Of a stretch of DNA of 25,674 bases, positions 1 through 7,077 are shown in pieces (positions within the stretch are counted from its first letter, which is position 1; each line of letters begins with the position of its first letter). The position numbers and the translations under genes were made by a program. The DNA comes from a virus. Below the pieces are notes generated by a model. The model had not been told where the DNA came from and ran no database searches. It saw only the letters and a program-made list of their open reading frames with translations. The stretch spans positions 1 through 25,674 of the IMG/VR virus record IMGVR_UViG_3300027969_000393; one strand, written 5' to 3'.

Positions 1-492
1 TATCATCTGTGCCAAGGTAGTGCCTTTGGGTGTCAACACCATCTCCATAGAGATGCCAGCGGTCACAGCAGAAAAGTCTTGACTCTTCTTGGGAGGGCTG
101 GCTTTTACTCCTGGGCCTTTGGGTTCTGGAGTTGTAGTCAATTGTTTGTATTCTGCCGCAGTGATCCTGCCCTCAGCTAGAAACCTATCTGCTTGTTCCT
201 TGCCTAATGTATTGTTATCATCACCTTCTACATTCTGCACTGCTGATGTCACTGTGACAAACGGCACCGACGGTGGAGAAGATGCGCCACCAGTACTGGC
301 AGCATTGTATAATGCAATTAAAACACCGTTGGCATAGACATTGACAGCATCGTAGACTGGTTCAACTCTTCCATTGGTACCAAATCGCAGGCCTGTAATC
401 GCAGTAAACGGGTGTGTATGCGGGACTGGTGGAAAAGGTCCAGTTGCGGTATTTGATGCCGAAGTTGACGGGTTTATCGTTGGTGTGGCCAT
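1..492 (-). CDS. Virion-associated protein of unknown function, truncated by window edge
   Basis: An open frame starts at ATG 490-492 and runs to base 1 without a stop, giving the first 164 residues. The N-terminus (MATPTINPSTSASNT) is rich in Pro, Thr and Ser, followed by a region reading FGTNGRVEPVYDAVNVYANGV and then a charged, low-complexity linker (TTTPEPKGPGVKASPPKKSQDF). That composition suits a phage structural or baseplate-associated protein with a flexible N-terminal arm, but no catalytic motif is visible in the part present. Its ATG directly follows the stop of the upstream gene (TAAATG), and no clear Shine-Dalgarno sequence is seen, so it is probably translated by coupling. The C-terminal domain lies outside the window, so a peptidoglycan-cleaving or hub domain cannot be excluded. 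The frame is certain; the function is not. Confidence 0.75.
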   Translation of the reverse strand, partial: MATPTINPSTSASNTATGPFPPVPHTHPFTAITGLRFGTNGRVEPVYDAVNVYANGVLIALYNAASTGGASSPPSVPFVTVTSAVQNVEGDDNNTLGKEQADRFLAEGRITAAEYKQLTTTPEPKGPGVKASPPKKSQDFSAVTAGISMEMVLTPKGTTLAQMI

Positions 493-801
493 TTAGAATT
501 TAGCTATGTCGTTTAGTTTAGAATGATAATCTGTCAATGCTGTTAGCCCTATTGCTCCGGTGTCATCGACAGAAATTTTATACATGCTGGCTGCTAACAA
601 CCAACTATAAGCCGGTATGGTTTTTATACCGTCTGTCGACGCCATTACAACTAATTGTTCAAGTGCTGTAGCGATTCTTTCATATTTGTCCGAGTAGTCA
701 ATGGCCATATTGCCAGTTGACTCGTCAAACACAACATTTATAGTTGTTGAAGAGTCTTGTGCTTGTACTGGTTCAACTTGAAAACGTGGTCCTTGAGACA
801 T
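493..801 (-). CDS. Small conserved-looking phage protein, unknown function
   Basis: 102 residues. It begins MSQGPRFQVEPVQAQDSST and contains a likely helical middle (YSDKYERIATALEQLVVMAS). There is no signal peptide, membrane segment or catalytic motif. A good ribosome binding site (AGGA, about 8 bases before the ATG) and a late-promoter-like motif immediately upstream (820-825) indicate a real, late-expressed gene. Its stop abuts the ATG of the next gene, so the two form a transcription unit, and a structural or tail-assembly accessory role is plausible from that linkage alone. I do not recognise the family. Confidence 0.7.
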   Translation of the reverse strand: MSQGPRFQVEPVQAQDSSTTINVVFDESTGNMAIDYSDKYERIATALEQLVVMASTDGIKTIPAYSWLLAASMYKISVDDTGAIGLTALTDYHSKLNDIAKF

Positions 802-815
802 AGTATGATCCTAAA

Positions 816-828
816 GTAGTATTTAAGC
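816..828 (-). promoter_or_regulatory. T4-type late promoter motif
   Basis: On the minus strand this reads CTTAAATACTAC, with core TAAATA at 820-825. It matches the TAAATACT motif found before many other genes here and resembles the T4 late promoter TATAAATA, recognised by the phage sigma factor gp55. It overlaps the stop codon of the Sm-like gene and lies about 20 bases before the ATG at 801. Confidence 0.55.
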
Positions 829-1116
829 CAATGCAATACCAGTGGTTGACTGGATAAATTGATCAGCAAATGCTTTGTCTGTGGCTTCTGCTACTGTTAC
901 TGTTGTTTTTAACAGTTTGATCTCTTTGTTGGGATCTACTGTAAACAAATAGGGCATCAATCCCGGCCCTTTTGGTCCCATTCCAATTACCTGTGGATTT
1001 TTTAGTTTGTAGTATGCAGCACCGTCTTCAACTAGTTTGGCAACAATTTCTTCACCACTGGTTAGTTTTAATGTGATTACTTCACCTTCTGCAACACCTT
1101 TGTCTATTAACATCAT
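823..1116 (-). CDS. Sm-like (LSm-fold) phage protein
   Basis: 97 residues. The segment from about residue 12, VITLKLTSGEEIVAKLVEDG, has the look of an Sm1 motif: alternating hydrophobic strands, a Gly turn, then V-A-K-L with an acidic residue, followed by YYKLKNPQVI. An Sm-like protein of putative cyanophage origin with this kind of sequence has a known crystal structure, and relatives are common in T4-like marine phages. The role is unknown; Sm folds usually form rings that bind RNA. It overlaps the glutaredoxin gene by ATGA, with two consecutive ATG codons (1116 and 1113) as possible starts. It therefore belongs to the nrd operon and is co-translated with it. The fold call is by eye; a non-RNA-binding beta-barrel is the main alternative. 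Confidence 0.6.
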   Translation of the reverse strand: MMLIDKGVAEGEVITLKLTSGEEIVAKLVEDGAAYYKLKNPQVIGMGPKGPGLMPYLFTVDPNKEIKLLKTTVTVAEATDKAFADQFIQSTTGIALA

Positions 1117-1367
1117 ATTTCACCTTTGCCGAATCCGCCGGCTGTTTGTTCTAAATGTTGGCGCAGTTCTGTAAACCCGCCAATTAGTTGATTATGAATA
1201 AAAATCTGGGGAACGGTTCTTGCATTAGGCACAGCTTCTAAAAGCTCTTCTCTAGTGTAACCATCTCCAATCTTACGTTCTTCGTATTTAATACCTCGTT
1301 GTGTTAGCAGGGCTTTGGCCTGATCACAATAGGGGCAATTATACTTACTCCATACGATAGCTGTCAT
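1113..1367 (-). CDS. Glutaredoxin
   Basis: 84 residues, the normal length for a single-domain glutaredoxin. The dithiol active site CPYC is at residues 11-14, directly after the first beta strand (TAIVWSKYN). The cis-proline motif TVP (residues 51-53) and the glutathione-binding GG (63-64, in LIGGFTEL) are both present. It would use glutathione to reduce disulphides, most likely the C-terminal cysteine pair of the co-encoded NrdA, like T4 nrdC. The ribosome binding site is AAAGGA, seven bases before the ATG. It sits three genes after nrdA, and its stop overlaps the next start. All expected residues are intact. Confidence 0.93.
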   Translation of the reverse strand: MTAIVWSKYNCPYCDQAKALLTQRGIKYEERKIGDGYTREELLEAVPNARTVPQIFIHNQLIGGFTELRQHLEQTAGGFGKGEI

Positions 1368-1380
1368 TGCATTTCCTTTG

Positions 1381-1548
1381 TTAATTTGAATAAATCACAG
1401 CACCTTTTTTGTCCGTGACTCGAACCAACAATACACCTTTGCGTTTGTACTGTAAAGCGGCACTAATAGCTGCTTGTTCACTGTTATAAGTTCCTATAAC
1501 GATCCAGCTTTCGTAGGGTGAGTTGCGTTTGTACTGTGCTTTAAACAT
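1381..1548 (-). CDS. 55-residue conserved-looking protein between nrdB and glutaredoxin
   Basis: A short frame from ATG 1546-1548 to TAA 1381-1383. It fills the gap between nrdB and the glutaredoxin gene and starts three bases after the nrdB stop. The protein begins MFKAQYKRNSPYESWIVIG and ends with KGVLLVRVTDKKGAVIYSN. The alternating pattern, with YESWIVIGTYNSEQ, an Ala-rich helix (QAAISAALQYKRK) and VLLVRVTDKKGAVIY, suggests a compact beta-alpha-beta fold. No Shine-Dalgarno sequence is evident, so it probably relies on coupling to nrdB. Its placement points to redox or RNR-related work, but no function is known to me. Confidence 0.7.
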   Translation of the reverse strand: MFKAQYKRNSPYESWIVIGTYNSEQAAISAALQYKRKGVLLVRVTDKKGAVIYSN

Positions 1549-1551
1549 ACA

Positions 1552-2652
1552 TTATATAGCTGGCAATGCATCATAGTCAAGATTTTCGCTCATTACACCT
1601 ATGACATAGTTGGTGCTTTCGCTTTCTTGTAGAGCTGTTTGTTTTTTGCTGGTATCAACGTGTTTGTTAAACCAAGGAATTGGAGTTGATCTAGGAGCAG
1701 CCTGCTGATATTTTATGCCAATGTCTTTGAGTGCGCCCACTGCTGTGTAGTCCACAAAGTCTTTGAGAATGTTGGCATTCAACCCAATCACTGGGCCTTT
1801 GTTGAACAAGTAGTCAGCCCATTCTTTTTCTTCACGTATGACATCTAGATACAATGCGTATACTTCAGACTCACATTCTGCTTTGACTTCAACGAAGCGA
1901 TGGTCTTCTTTGACCACTTGATTAATTAAGAACGCTGTCCAGCCTTTGTGTAACAGTTCGTCTTGTAGGATCAATTGGATGATGTTGCCATTGCCCATGA
2001 AGATCTTGTTCTCTACCATTGCAAGGCTTGTAGCAAAGCTAACCATAAAGCGGAATGCTTCCAAAGCATACGATGCGTGTAGTGCCATCCAAATTGCTCG
2101 GATATATTCTTTTTCTGGAATTGTTTCGCCTAATTGTTTACGACAGTTGATAACGTGTAATGCTTCATAGTAGTTGCCAACACTTGATGCCATATCCACA
2201 ATTTCTTTGGTATCATGTATGGTGTTGAACACATCTTTGGGCACGTTGTAGATGTTACGGATAATATGGCTGTAACTCTTTGAATGAATGTTTGTTTCAA
2301 AGAATGTCCAATTGTACACCAATGCTTCCAATTCAGGCAGGCTAATCACCGGCATAAAGATTTGACTTGGTCCACGTCCTTGCAAACTATCCAATGCTGT
2401 TTGGCGTAGCAAGTTGCTGGTGAAGATATGCTTCACAGCATCACTGGCATCCTTGAAATCGTTTGAGTCTTTAGTAAGGCTGATCTCTTCTGGTTGCCAA
2501 AAGAAGCCACGTGCTGTTGCTTCAAAGTCTGCAATCTTCTTATACTTAACTTCTTCAAATCGTTGAATAGTAACCGGCCCGGCTGGATCCAGAAACATCT
2601 TACGATTAAGATAGTCTGTCTTTGTGTGTAAATTGTATTGTTGTTTGCTCAT
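1552..2652 (-). CDS. nrdB: Ribonucleoside-diphosphate reductase class Ia, beta subunit
   Basis: 366 residues from ATG 2652; E. coli NrdB has 376. It holds the diiron-tyrosyl radical cofactor and passes the radical to NrdA. Visible ligands are Asp88 (ALDSLQGR), Glu119 and His123 in ETNIHSKSY, Glu198 (LEAFRF), and Glu232 and His235 (QDELLH). The radical tyrosine is Tyr127, and the C-terminal radical-relay tyrosine is Tyr349 (NYVIG). In E. coli NrdB the Glu and His flank two residues (ETIH); here three lie between them (ETNIH), a one-residue insertion. The start at 2652 is chosen over 2661 because it gives an ATGA overlap with nrdA and has GAGG about ten bases upstream, whereas 2661 would leave GAGG one base from the ATG. 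Confidence 0.95.
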   Translation of the reverse strand: MSKQQYNLHTKTDYLNRKMFLDPAGPVTIQRFEEVKYKKIADFEATARGFFWQPEEISLTKDSNDFKDASDAVKHIFTSNLLRQTALDSLQGRGPSQIFMPVISLPELEALVYNWTFFETNIHSKSYSHIIRNIYNVPKDVFNTIHDTKEIVDMASSVGNYYEALHVINCRKQLGETIPEKEYIRAIWMALHASYALEAFRFMVSFATSLAMVENKIFMGNGNIIQLILQDELLHKGWTAFLINQVVKEDHRFVEVKAECESEVYALYLDVIREEKEWADYLFNKGPVIGLNANILKDFVDYTAVGALKDIGIKYQQAAPRSTPIPWFNKHVDTSKKQTALQESESTNYVIGVMSENLDYDALPAI

Positions 2653-4982
2653 AGTTTGCATGCCTCGCAGTCGTCTTCTTCTATGATTTCACGTTCATTG
2701 TGGAATCCGTTGTAATGAACTTCTGGTGTTCGTTGTTCTTGTCTACTACCGGCCTTGTTGATTAGGCTGTAGTAGAATGTTTTCAATCCCCATACATGTG
2801 CCTGCATCAAGTTCTTGGCAATCAATGTGGTGGGCACTTTGCGATCCGCAAAGTGTGCTGGGTTGTAGAATGTATTGGTTGAGATACTTTGATCAACATA
2901 AGCTGCCAAGACCGCTGCTGTTTTAATATAACCGTCACAGTCTTTCTGTTCCCACATCAGTTGATATTTGTGTTTCAATCTATTGTATTCCGGAACTACC
3001 TGTGTGAATGATCCTGCCTTGCTTTCTTTAGTAGAAATCAAACTCATAGGCATTTCAATACCATTGGTTGAATTGATAACCACAGAACTAGACTCCACGG
3101 GTGCAATCGCCATTAGTGTGGCATTTCGCACACCGTGTAACATCATTTCTTGTCGTAGTGGTTCCCAGTCAAGTTCTGGTGCAAAGTCAGTGAGCTCGTT
3201 TACTCCTCTGGCTCTTCTTTCCCAAGGGAACTCTCCCTTGCCGTATCTGGTGTGATCGGAATCTTTACAGCGTCCTCTTTCTTTCGCCATTTCGACCGTG
3301 GCCTCTGTAAGGTAAAAGGCTTGATGCTCCATCCAAACTTTAACTTCTGCCAGTGCGTCTTTGTCGCCATATTTTATTCCCCTTCTTGCATGCCAATAAG
3401 CAAGGTTAGTTACACCAATGCCTAAGGGTTGAATTTCGTCGTTTGACAACTTGCTTTGAATACTCAAAAAATCTTGATAATCTAAGATGTTGCACAAACT
3501 ACGTTGTAGTATGCGACATGCACGGCGCATGTCTTCTGGGTTACGGAACGCACCCCAGTTGATGGATCCCAGTGTACATAACGCTATGCGTCCTGTCTCG
3601 TCGTCTAGTCTTTTAAATGGACGAGTCGGTAGTAAGATCTCACAGCACAGGTTACTTTGATATATGGTATGGTACTCTGGATCGAACGGACCCTGTTCCA
3701 TAACATTATCAATAAACACCAAATAGATGCGACCTGTATCTGTACGCTCCTTGAGAATGCCTGATCTGAATACTTCTTCAGCACTCATTGTTTTCTTCCG
3801 CAAGTCTTTGCGCTTTTCATATTTCACATATAGCTCTTCGAATCTCTGTGTGTTTTTATAAAATGCTTCGTACAAGTCTGGTACTTCGTTGGGGTCAAAG
3901 AATGTTATGTCTTCTTTGTTTTTAAATCTTCTCCAGAAGAAAGCTGACAGCACAACGCCATAATCCATGTGTCGAACTCGTGTTTCGTCTGTGCCTTGAT
4001 TGTTTTTAAGCACGATGAGATCATCGAACTGTAGGTGCCATATGGGATAGAACACTGTAGCTGATGCATTACGAATACCACCTTGGCTACAACTACGCAG
4101 GTCGCCGAACCATTTCTTTAGGAATGGTATCATACCAGTGTGCTGAATTTCTCCGCCACGTATAGGAGACCCTAATGACCGTAGACGTCCTATCTCTAAG
4201 CCAATGCCAGCACGTTTGCTGGCATACTTGGCCATCATCTCGCCAGAAGCAAAAATGGAGTCAAGGTCATCATCACTGCGAATGAGCACACAACTACTGA
4301 ACTGCTTAGTGGGAGTGCCAAGGCCAGCAAGAACAGGAGTAGCGAGAGTAAATAAACCGTCTGAAGCTGCATTGTAGTATTCCTTGATTAATTTCATTCT
4401 TGCTGTGTTAGGTTCTTCTTTGTGGAACACAGTGGCCGCAGCTATCATATATCGAATCTGAGGTGTTTCGTAGATTTCTTTGGTGGCACGATTCTTGACA
4501 AGATATTTTTCAATCAACTGTTCAATGGCAGCATAAGAATACTCTTCATCTTTGGCATGATCCAACATTTCATGCATGCGGTTCCAATCATCTTCACTGT
4601 ACCATTCTAGCAATTCGTTAGTGTAGAGTCCCACTGACACATTCTTCTTTACAATGTCATAGAGGTGGGGTGGAGTATAACTGCCATACACATCCTTCCT
4701 CAACATGCTGAGTCTTTGTTTACCTGCTACGAATTGGTAATTGGTGTTGCCTACATCTGGATTTGATTCGACATCAATTAGATCCACTATGGCTCGTAGG
4801 GTGAGTCCATCTATGGCTTCTGTAGTGATGCCGTCATAAAAATGAGGTTGGGCTTTGATCTCTATCATCGACTGACTAACGTCAGCAATGCCTTGACAAA
4901 CTTTGGCAACCTGCGCTTGCCACTTTTCTACTGCCAGCGGCTCTTTATTGCCGTTTCTTTTAATAACTGTAATGCTTGTCAT
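2649..4982 (-). CDS. nrdA: Ribonucleoside-diphosphate reductase class Ia, alpha subunit
   Basis: 777 residues, close to E. coli NrdA (761). It reduces ribonucleoside diphosphates to deoxyribonucleotides together with NrdB. The N-terminal 90 or so residues are an ATP-cone-like regulatory region (ITVIKRNG...EKW). Catalytic features are all visible: Cys231 (QFSSCVLI) and Cys469 (ALCTLGSIN) form the redox pair, and NLCCE (444-448) holds the thiyl-radical Cys446 with Asn444 and Glu448. The radical-relay Tyr737-Tyr738 are present, as is the C-terminal shuttle pair Cys772 and Cys775 (CEAC), the likely glutaredoxin target. No intein or split is seen, although phage nrd genes are frequent intein sites. 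It is the first gene of the nrd operon, about 30 bases after a late-promoter-like motif. Confidence 0.97.
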   Translation of the reverse strand: MTSITVIKRNGNKEPLAVEKWQAQVAKVCQGIADVSQSMIEIKAQPHFYDGITTEAIDGLTLRAIVDLIDVESNPDVGNTNYQFVAGKQRLSMLRKDVYGSYTPPHLYDIVKKNVSVGLYTNELLEWYSEDDWNRMHEMLDHAKDEEYSYAAIEQLIEKYLVKNRATKEIYETPQIRYMIAAATVFHKEEPNTARMKLIKEYYNAASDGLFTLATPVLAGLGTPTKQFSSCVLIRSDDDLDSIFASGEMMAKYASKRAGIGLEIGRLRSLGSPIRGGEIQHTGMIPFLKKWFGDLRSCSQGGIRNASATVFYPIWHLQFDDLIVLKNNQGTDETRVRHMDYGVVLSAFFWRRFKNKEDITFFDPNEVPDLYEAFYKNTQRFEELYVKYEKRKDLRKKTMSAEEVFRSGILKERTDTGRIYLVFIDNVMEQGPFDPEYHTIYQSNLCCEILLPTRPFKRLDDETGRIALCTLGSINWGAFRNPEDMRRACRILQRSLCNILDYQDFLSIQSKLSNDEIQPLGIGVTNLAYWHARRGIKYGDKDALAEVKVWMEHQAFYLTEATVEMAKERGRCKDSDHTRYGKGEFPWERRARGVNELTDFAPELDWEPLRQEMMLHGVRNATLMAIAPVESSSVVINSTNGIEMPMSLISTKESKAGSFTQVVPEYNRLKHKYQLMWEQKDCDGYIKTAAVLAAYVDQSISTNTFYNPAHFADRKVPTTLIAKNLMQAHVWGLKTFYYSLINKAGSRQEQRTPEVHYNGFHNEREIIEEDDCEACKL

Positions 4983-5008
4983 TTATCGTTCTCTGTTTTA
5001 TCTTTGTG

Positions 5009-5020
5009 AGGTATTTATTG
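5009..5020 (-). promoter_or_regulatory. T4-type late promoter motif before nrdA
   Basis: The minus strand reads CAATAAATACCTC with core TAAATA at 5012-5017. It overlaps the stop of the upstream gene and leaves a leader of roughly 20 bases before the nrdA ATG. T4 nrd genes are usually expressed early to middle, so a late-type motif here would be an unusual timing signal if it is functional. Confidence 0.5.
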
Positions 5021-5455
5021 CAATTTGCTAACTGCGTATATTGTCTTGGTATCGAGGGTTTTAAGTTGTTCTGCGCTTACTACTGTGCCATATTCAAGGT
5101 TAAGAACCTGTTCGTCTCCGACTACTAACATGTATTGGTGTTGTTTCTCTTGTGGGCACATAGACATATGTATCTCACATTTGGTATCAATAAACCGCTG
5201 TGTTAATTTAATAGTATACAGCATTCCTAACACTAATGCAAGATTATCCAGCCTAAGATCTAGCATTAAATGCCAGGGATCGGGCCATTCTGTGGGGAGT
5301 TGTGGATCTAAGTATGGACTAACAAAAGGTGCATGACACCAAAGTTCAGCAACATCTTCCAATGGGGTTGGACTTGTTTCCAAACTTTCTCTAAACTGTC
5401 TCCAGGCTGCTAGTCTTTTGGTTCCATACTCATCAAACACCGTAGGCCACATCAT
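5015..5455 (-). CDS. Conserved-looking phage protein of unknown function
   Basis: 146 residues from the ATG at 5453-5455 (MMWPTVFDEYGTKRLAAW). The frame extends upstream to a TTG at 5485, but that start would lie deeper in the preceding tail-spike gene and has no better ribosome binding site. A second ATG directly follows at 5452. The sequence is rich in Trp and Pro (ELWCHAPFVSPYLDP, TEWPDPWHLMLD) and then has a hydrophobic helix (NLALVLGMLYTIKLTQ), ending in a beta-rich segment. It is not an obvious membrane protein. The overlap with the tail-spike gene suggests translational coupling and a tail-related role, possibly assembly or chaperone-like. I do not recognise a characterised family. Confidence 0.75.
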   Translation of the reverse strand: MMWPTVFDEYGTKRLAAWRQFRESLETSPTPLEDVAELWCHAPFVSPYLDPQLPTEWPDPWHLMLDLRLDNLALVLGMLYTIKLTQRFIDTKCEIHMSMCPQEKQHQYMLVVGDEQVLNLEYGTVVSAEQLKTLDTKTIYAVSKLQ

Positions 5456-7037
5456 ACGATATGGACCCGGCGATACCGGTGGCAAGAGGATTTTTATAGG
5501 TCAACATCACAGTATCTATTACCGCTGCTGTTGAATCGTCTAAGACAGTGTTACTGCTCTTAGCCACGCTGAATTCAAAATTGGTCATTGTGCTTCCTCC
5601 TGGTGATGTAAGTGTATTTGGTGAATATGCGAAACTATCTGTGATTGAGACATCGCTGCCGTGGCTTTCAGGACTGAGATCATCGCCGATGACTATAGTG
5701 GCTGTGCCATATCTAGTGTGTTCGCCTAGTTTAAGACAGTAATTTATCACAGTAAACTTATTTTGTGCAGAAAATGCTGCTAGGGGAGCAAAACTGTCAG
5801 ATAGTGGTACAGCAGCATAATTTTTATCAACAAAAGACACACCCGAAGCGTTGTAGACTTCCGAGAAAGCAGCTGTACCTGACGTAACAGTTGGCAAAGT
5901 ACCTGCAGCCTGTTGGCGATCGCTGGTGCAATCAACTAACACATTGCCTATCTTTTCACCAAAGTACACCACGTAGTCGTTGGGGCTAGTGCTGAGGCTA
6001 GTACCAGTACCTACAGCTTTGAATTTTGATCTCTGTATTAATGTACCGCGACCTGCAGTTGATCTAAATGCTTGATTAGCAACTTCTTCAAATTCACAGT
6101 CGTTGATCTGCCAACGATTACCCTGAGCAGTAACTCCATCGATGTAGATGGCTGTGTCATTGACAAAAAATTTGCAGTCTTGAAATCTCACTGCGGTATC
6201 AAATGCATCACTTTGCAAACACTTTGCTGATACCGCGTTTTGTTCGAATACACATCCGTCGAACACAATGTTATGTGCCCTGGTGCCGATCCCAGTGTTC
6301 TGCCAAAACACCGCAGCAGGAGCAGAGTTAAAGTCTACTGCATTGCCTAGATTATATTCACCGAGGAATCTCAAACTCTCGAATCTAGATTCTGCTAGTC
6401 CAGACAATGTCAATGTTCCAGTGGTGCGTTTAATAGTAAAATTACTCCATCGCATGTTCTGTGGTCGATTGGTACTATTGAAATCTCCCAGCTCAAGTCC
6501 TTGGCTGGTTATTAATCGAATGTTGTTGCCGCCAATGTTTAACACAGCGCCTAACTGTGTTTCACCTTTGAGGATCACTCCGCTGGGCACAGCAAGGTCG
6601 GTGGTAAACAGGTACTCGCCGTTGGGTATCAATAATTCTTTTTTGTAATTTTCGTTGGCGTTTCTAAATAGTTCTGTGAACGCAGTTTCAAATGCTGCCA
6701 CACAGTCAGTGCTTCCGTCTCCCACAGCACCAAAGTCTGCCACGCTGACAGTTTCATCTTCTTTGCTCTGTAGACTTCGTGACACGCTGAGAGTGATGGC
6801 TGTGTCATCGCTGGCAAACTGGTAGCTAGATGCTAGTTCTAGTATGTTATCGTGTTCGGTGAGTACTTTGGTATTGCCCACATACGGAGCACCTTCTAGT
6901 ACGCTGCCATTGCCTATGAACAGTTCTTGAGAATCTACTGCCCATGCAAATTCAGCAGAGCTCAGTTGCGGAATTCCACTATTGGAGTTTTTTTGGCCTC
7001 TTCTGACCTGGATTTTTGAGATTTGGACCACTGCCAC
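5433..7037 (-). CDS. Tail spike / tail fibre with pectate-lyase-type beta-helix
   Basis: 534 residues in three parts. Residues 1-65 (VQISKIQVRRGQ...AEFAWAVDSQELFIGNG) resemble the N-terminal attachment domain of phage receptor-binding proteins (major-tropism-determinant-like). Residues 97 to about 360 open with VADFGAVGDGSTDCVAAF, the signature start of the Pectate_lyase_3 beta-helix, and continue with the N-x-F/C-x-F rungs of a right-handed helix. Residues about 370-534 form a beta-rich C-terminal domain ending SISYDVAYGV. The beta-helix could bind or cleave host surface polysaccharide; no catalytic residues can be assigned by eye. The start is GTG (7035-7037), fixed by GGAG seven bases upstream. 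A late promoter motif and a perfect hairpin precede it, and its 3' end overlaps the next gene. Confidence 0.88.
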   Translation of the reverse strand: MAVVQISKIQVRRGQKNSNSGIPQLSSAEFAWAVDSQELFIGNGSVLEGAPYVGNTKVLTEHDNILELASSYQFASDDTAITLSVSRSLQSKEDETVSVADFGAVGDGSTDCVAAFETAFTELFRNANENYKKELLIPNGEYLFTTDLAVPSGVILKGETQLGAVLNIGGNNIRLITSQGLELGDFNSTNRPQNMRWSNFTIKRTTGTLTLSGLAESRFESLRFLGEYNLGNAVDFNSAPAAVFWQNTGIGTRAHNIVFDGCVFEQNAVSAKCLQSDAFDTAVRFQDCKFFVNDTAIYIDGVTAQGNRWQINDCEFEEVANQAFRSTAGRGTLIQRSKFKAVGTGTSLSTSPNDYVVYFGEKIGNVLVDCTSDRQQAAGTLPTVTSGTAAFSEVYNASGVSFVDKNYAAVPLSDSFAPLAAFSAQNKFTVINYCLKLGEHTRYGTATIVIGDDLSPESHGSDVSITDSFAYSPNTLTSPGGSTMTNFEFSVAKSSNTVLDDSTAAVIDTVMLTYKNPLATGIAGSISYDVAYGV

Positions 7038-7047
7038 GATAGTTCTC

Positions 7048-7067
7048 CTAGAAACTTCTGTTTCTAG
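7048..7067 (-). promoter_or_regulatory. Perfect 8-bp hairpin in the tail-spike leader
   Basis: CTAGAAAC and GTTTCTAG pair exactly around a four-base loop (AGAA in the minus-strand transcript). The 3' arm runs straight into the GGAG ribosome binding site, and the 5' arm begins at the edge of the late promoter motif. It could shield the 5' end of the mRNA or modulate ribosome access, though part of the 5' arm may lie upstream of the transcription start. Confidence 0.6.
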
Positions 7068-7077
7068 TATTTAGCTT
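7064..7077 (-). promoter_or_regulatory. T4-type late promoter motif before tail spike
   Basis: The minus strand reads AGCTAAATACTAG with core TAAATA at 7068-7073, about 30 bases before the GTG start. It is nearly identical to the motifs at 10382-10387 and 11261-11266, which suits a late structural gene. Confidence 0.6.

Noticed and set aside
5456-5485. TTG start for the gene after the tail spike
   Set aside because: It extends further into the tail-spike gene with no ribosome binding site; the ATG pair at 5455/5452 is simpler, though not proven.
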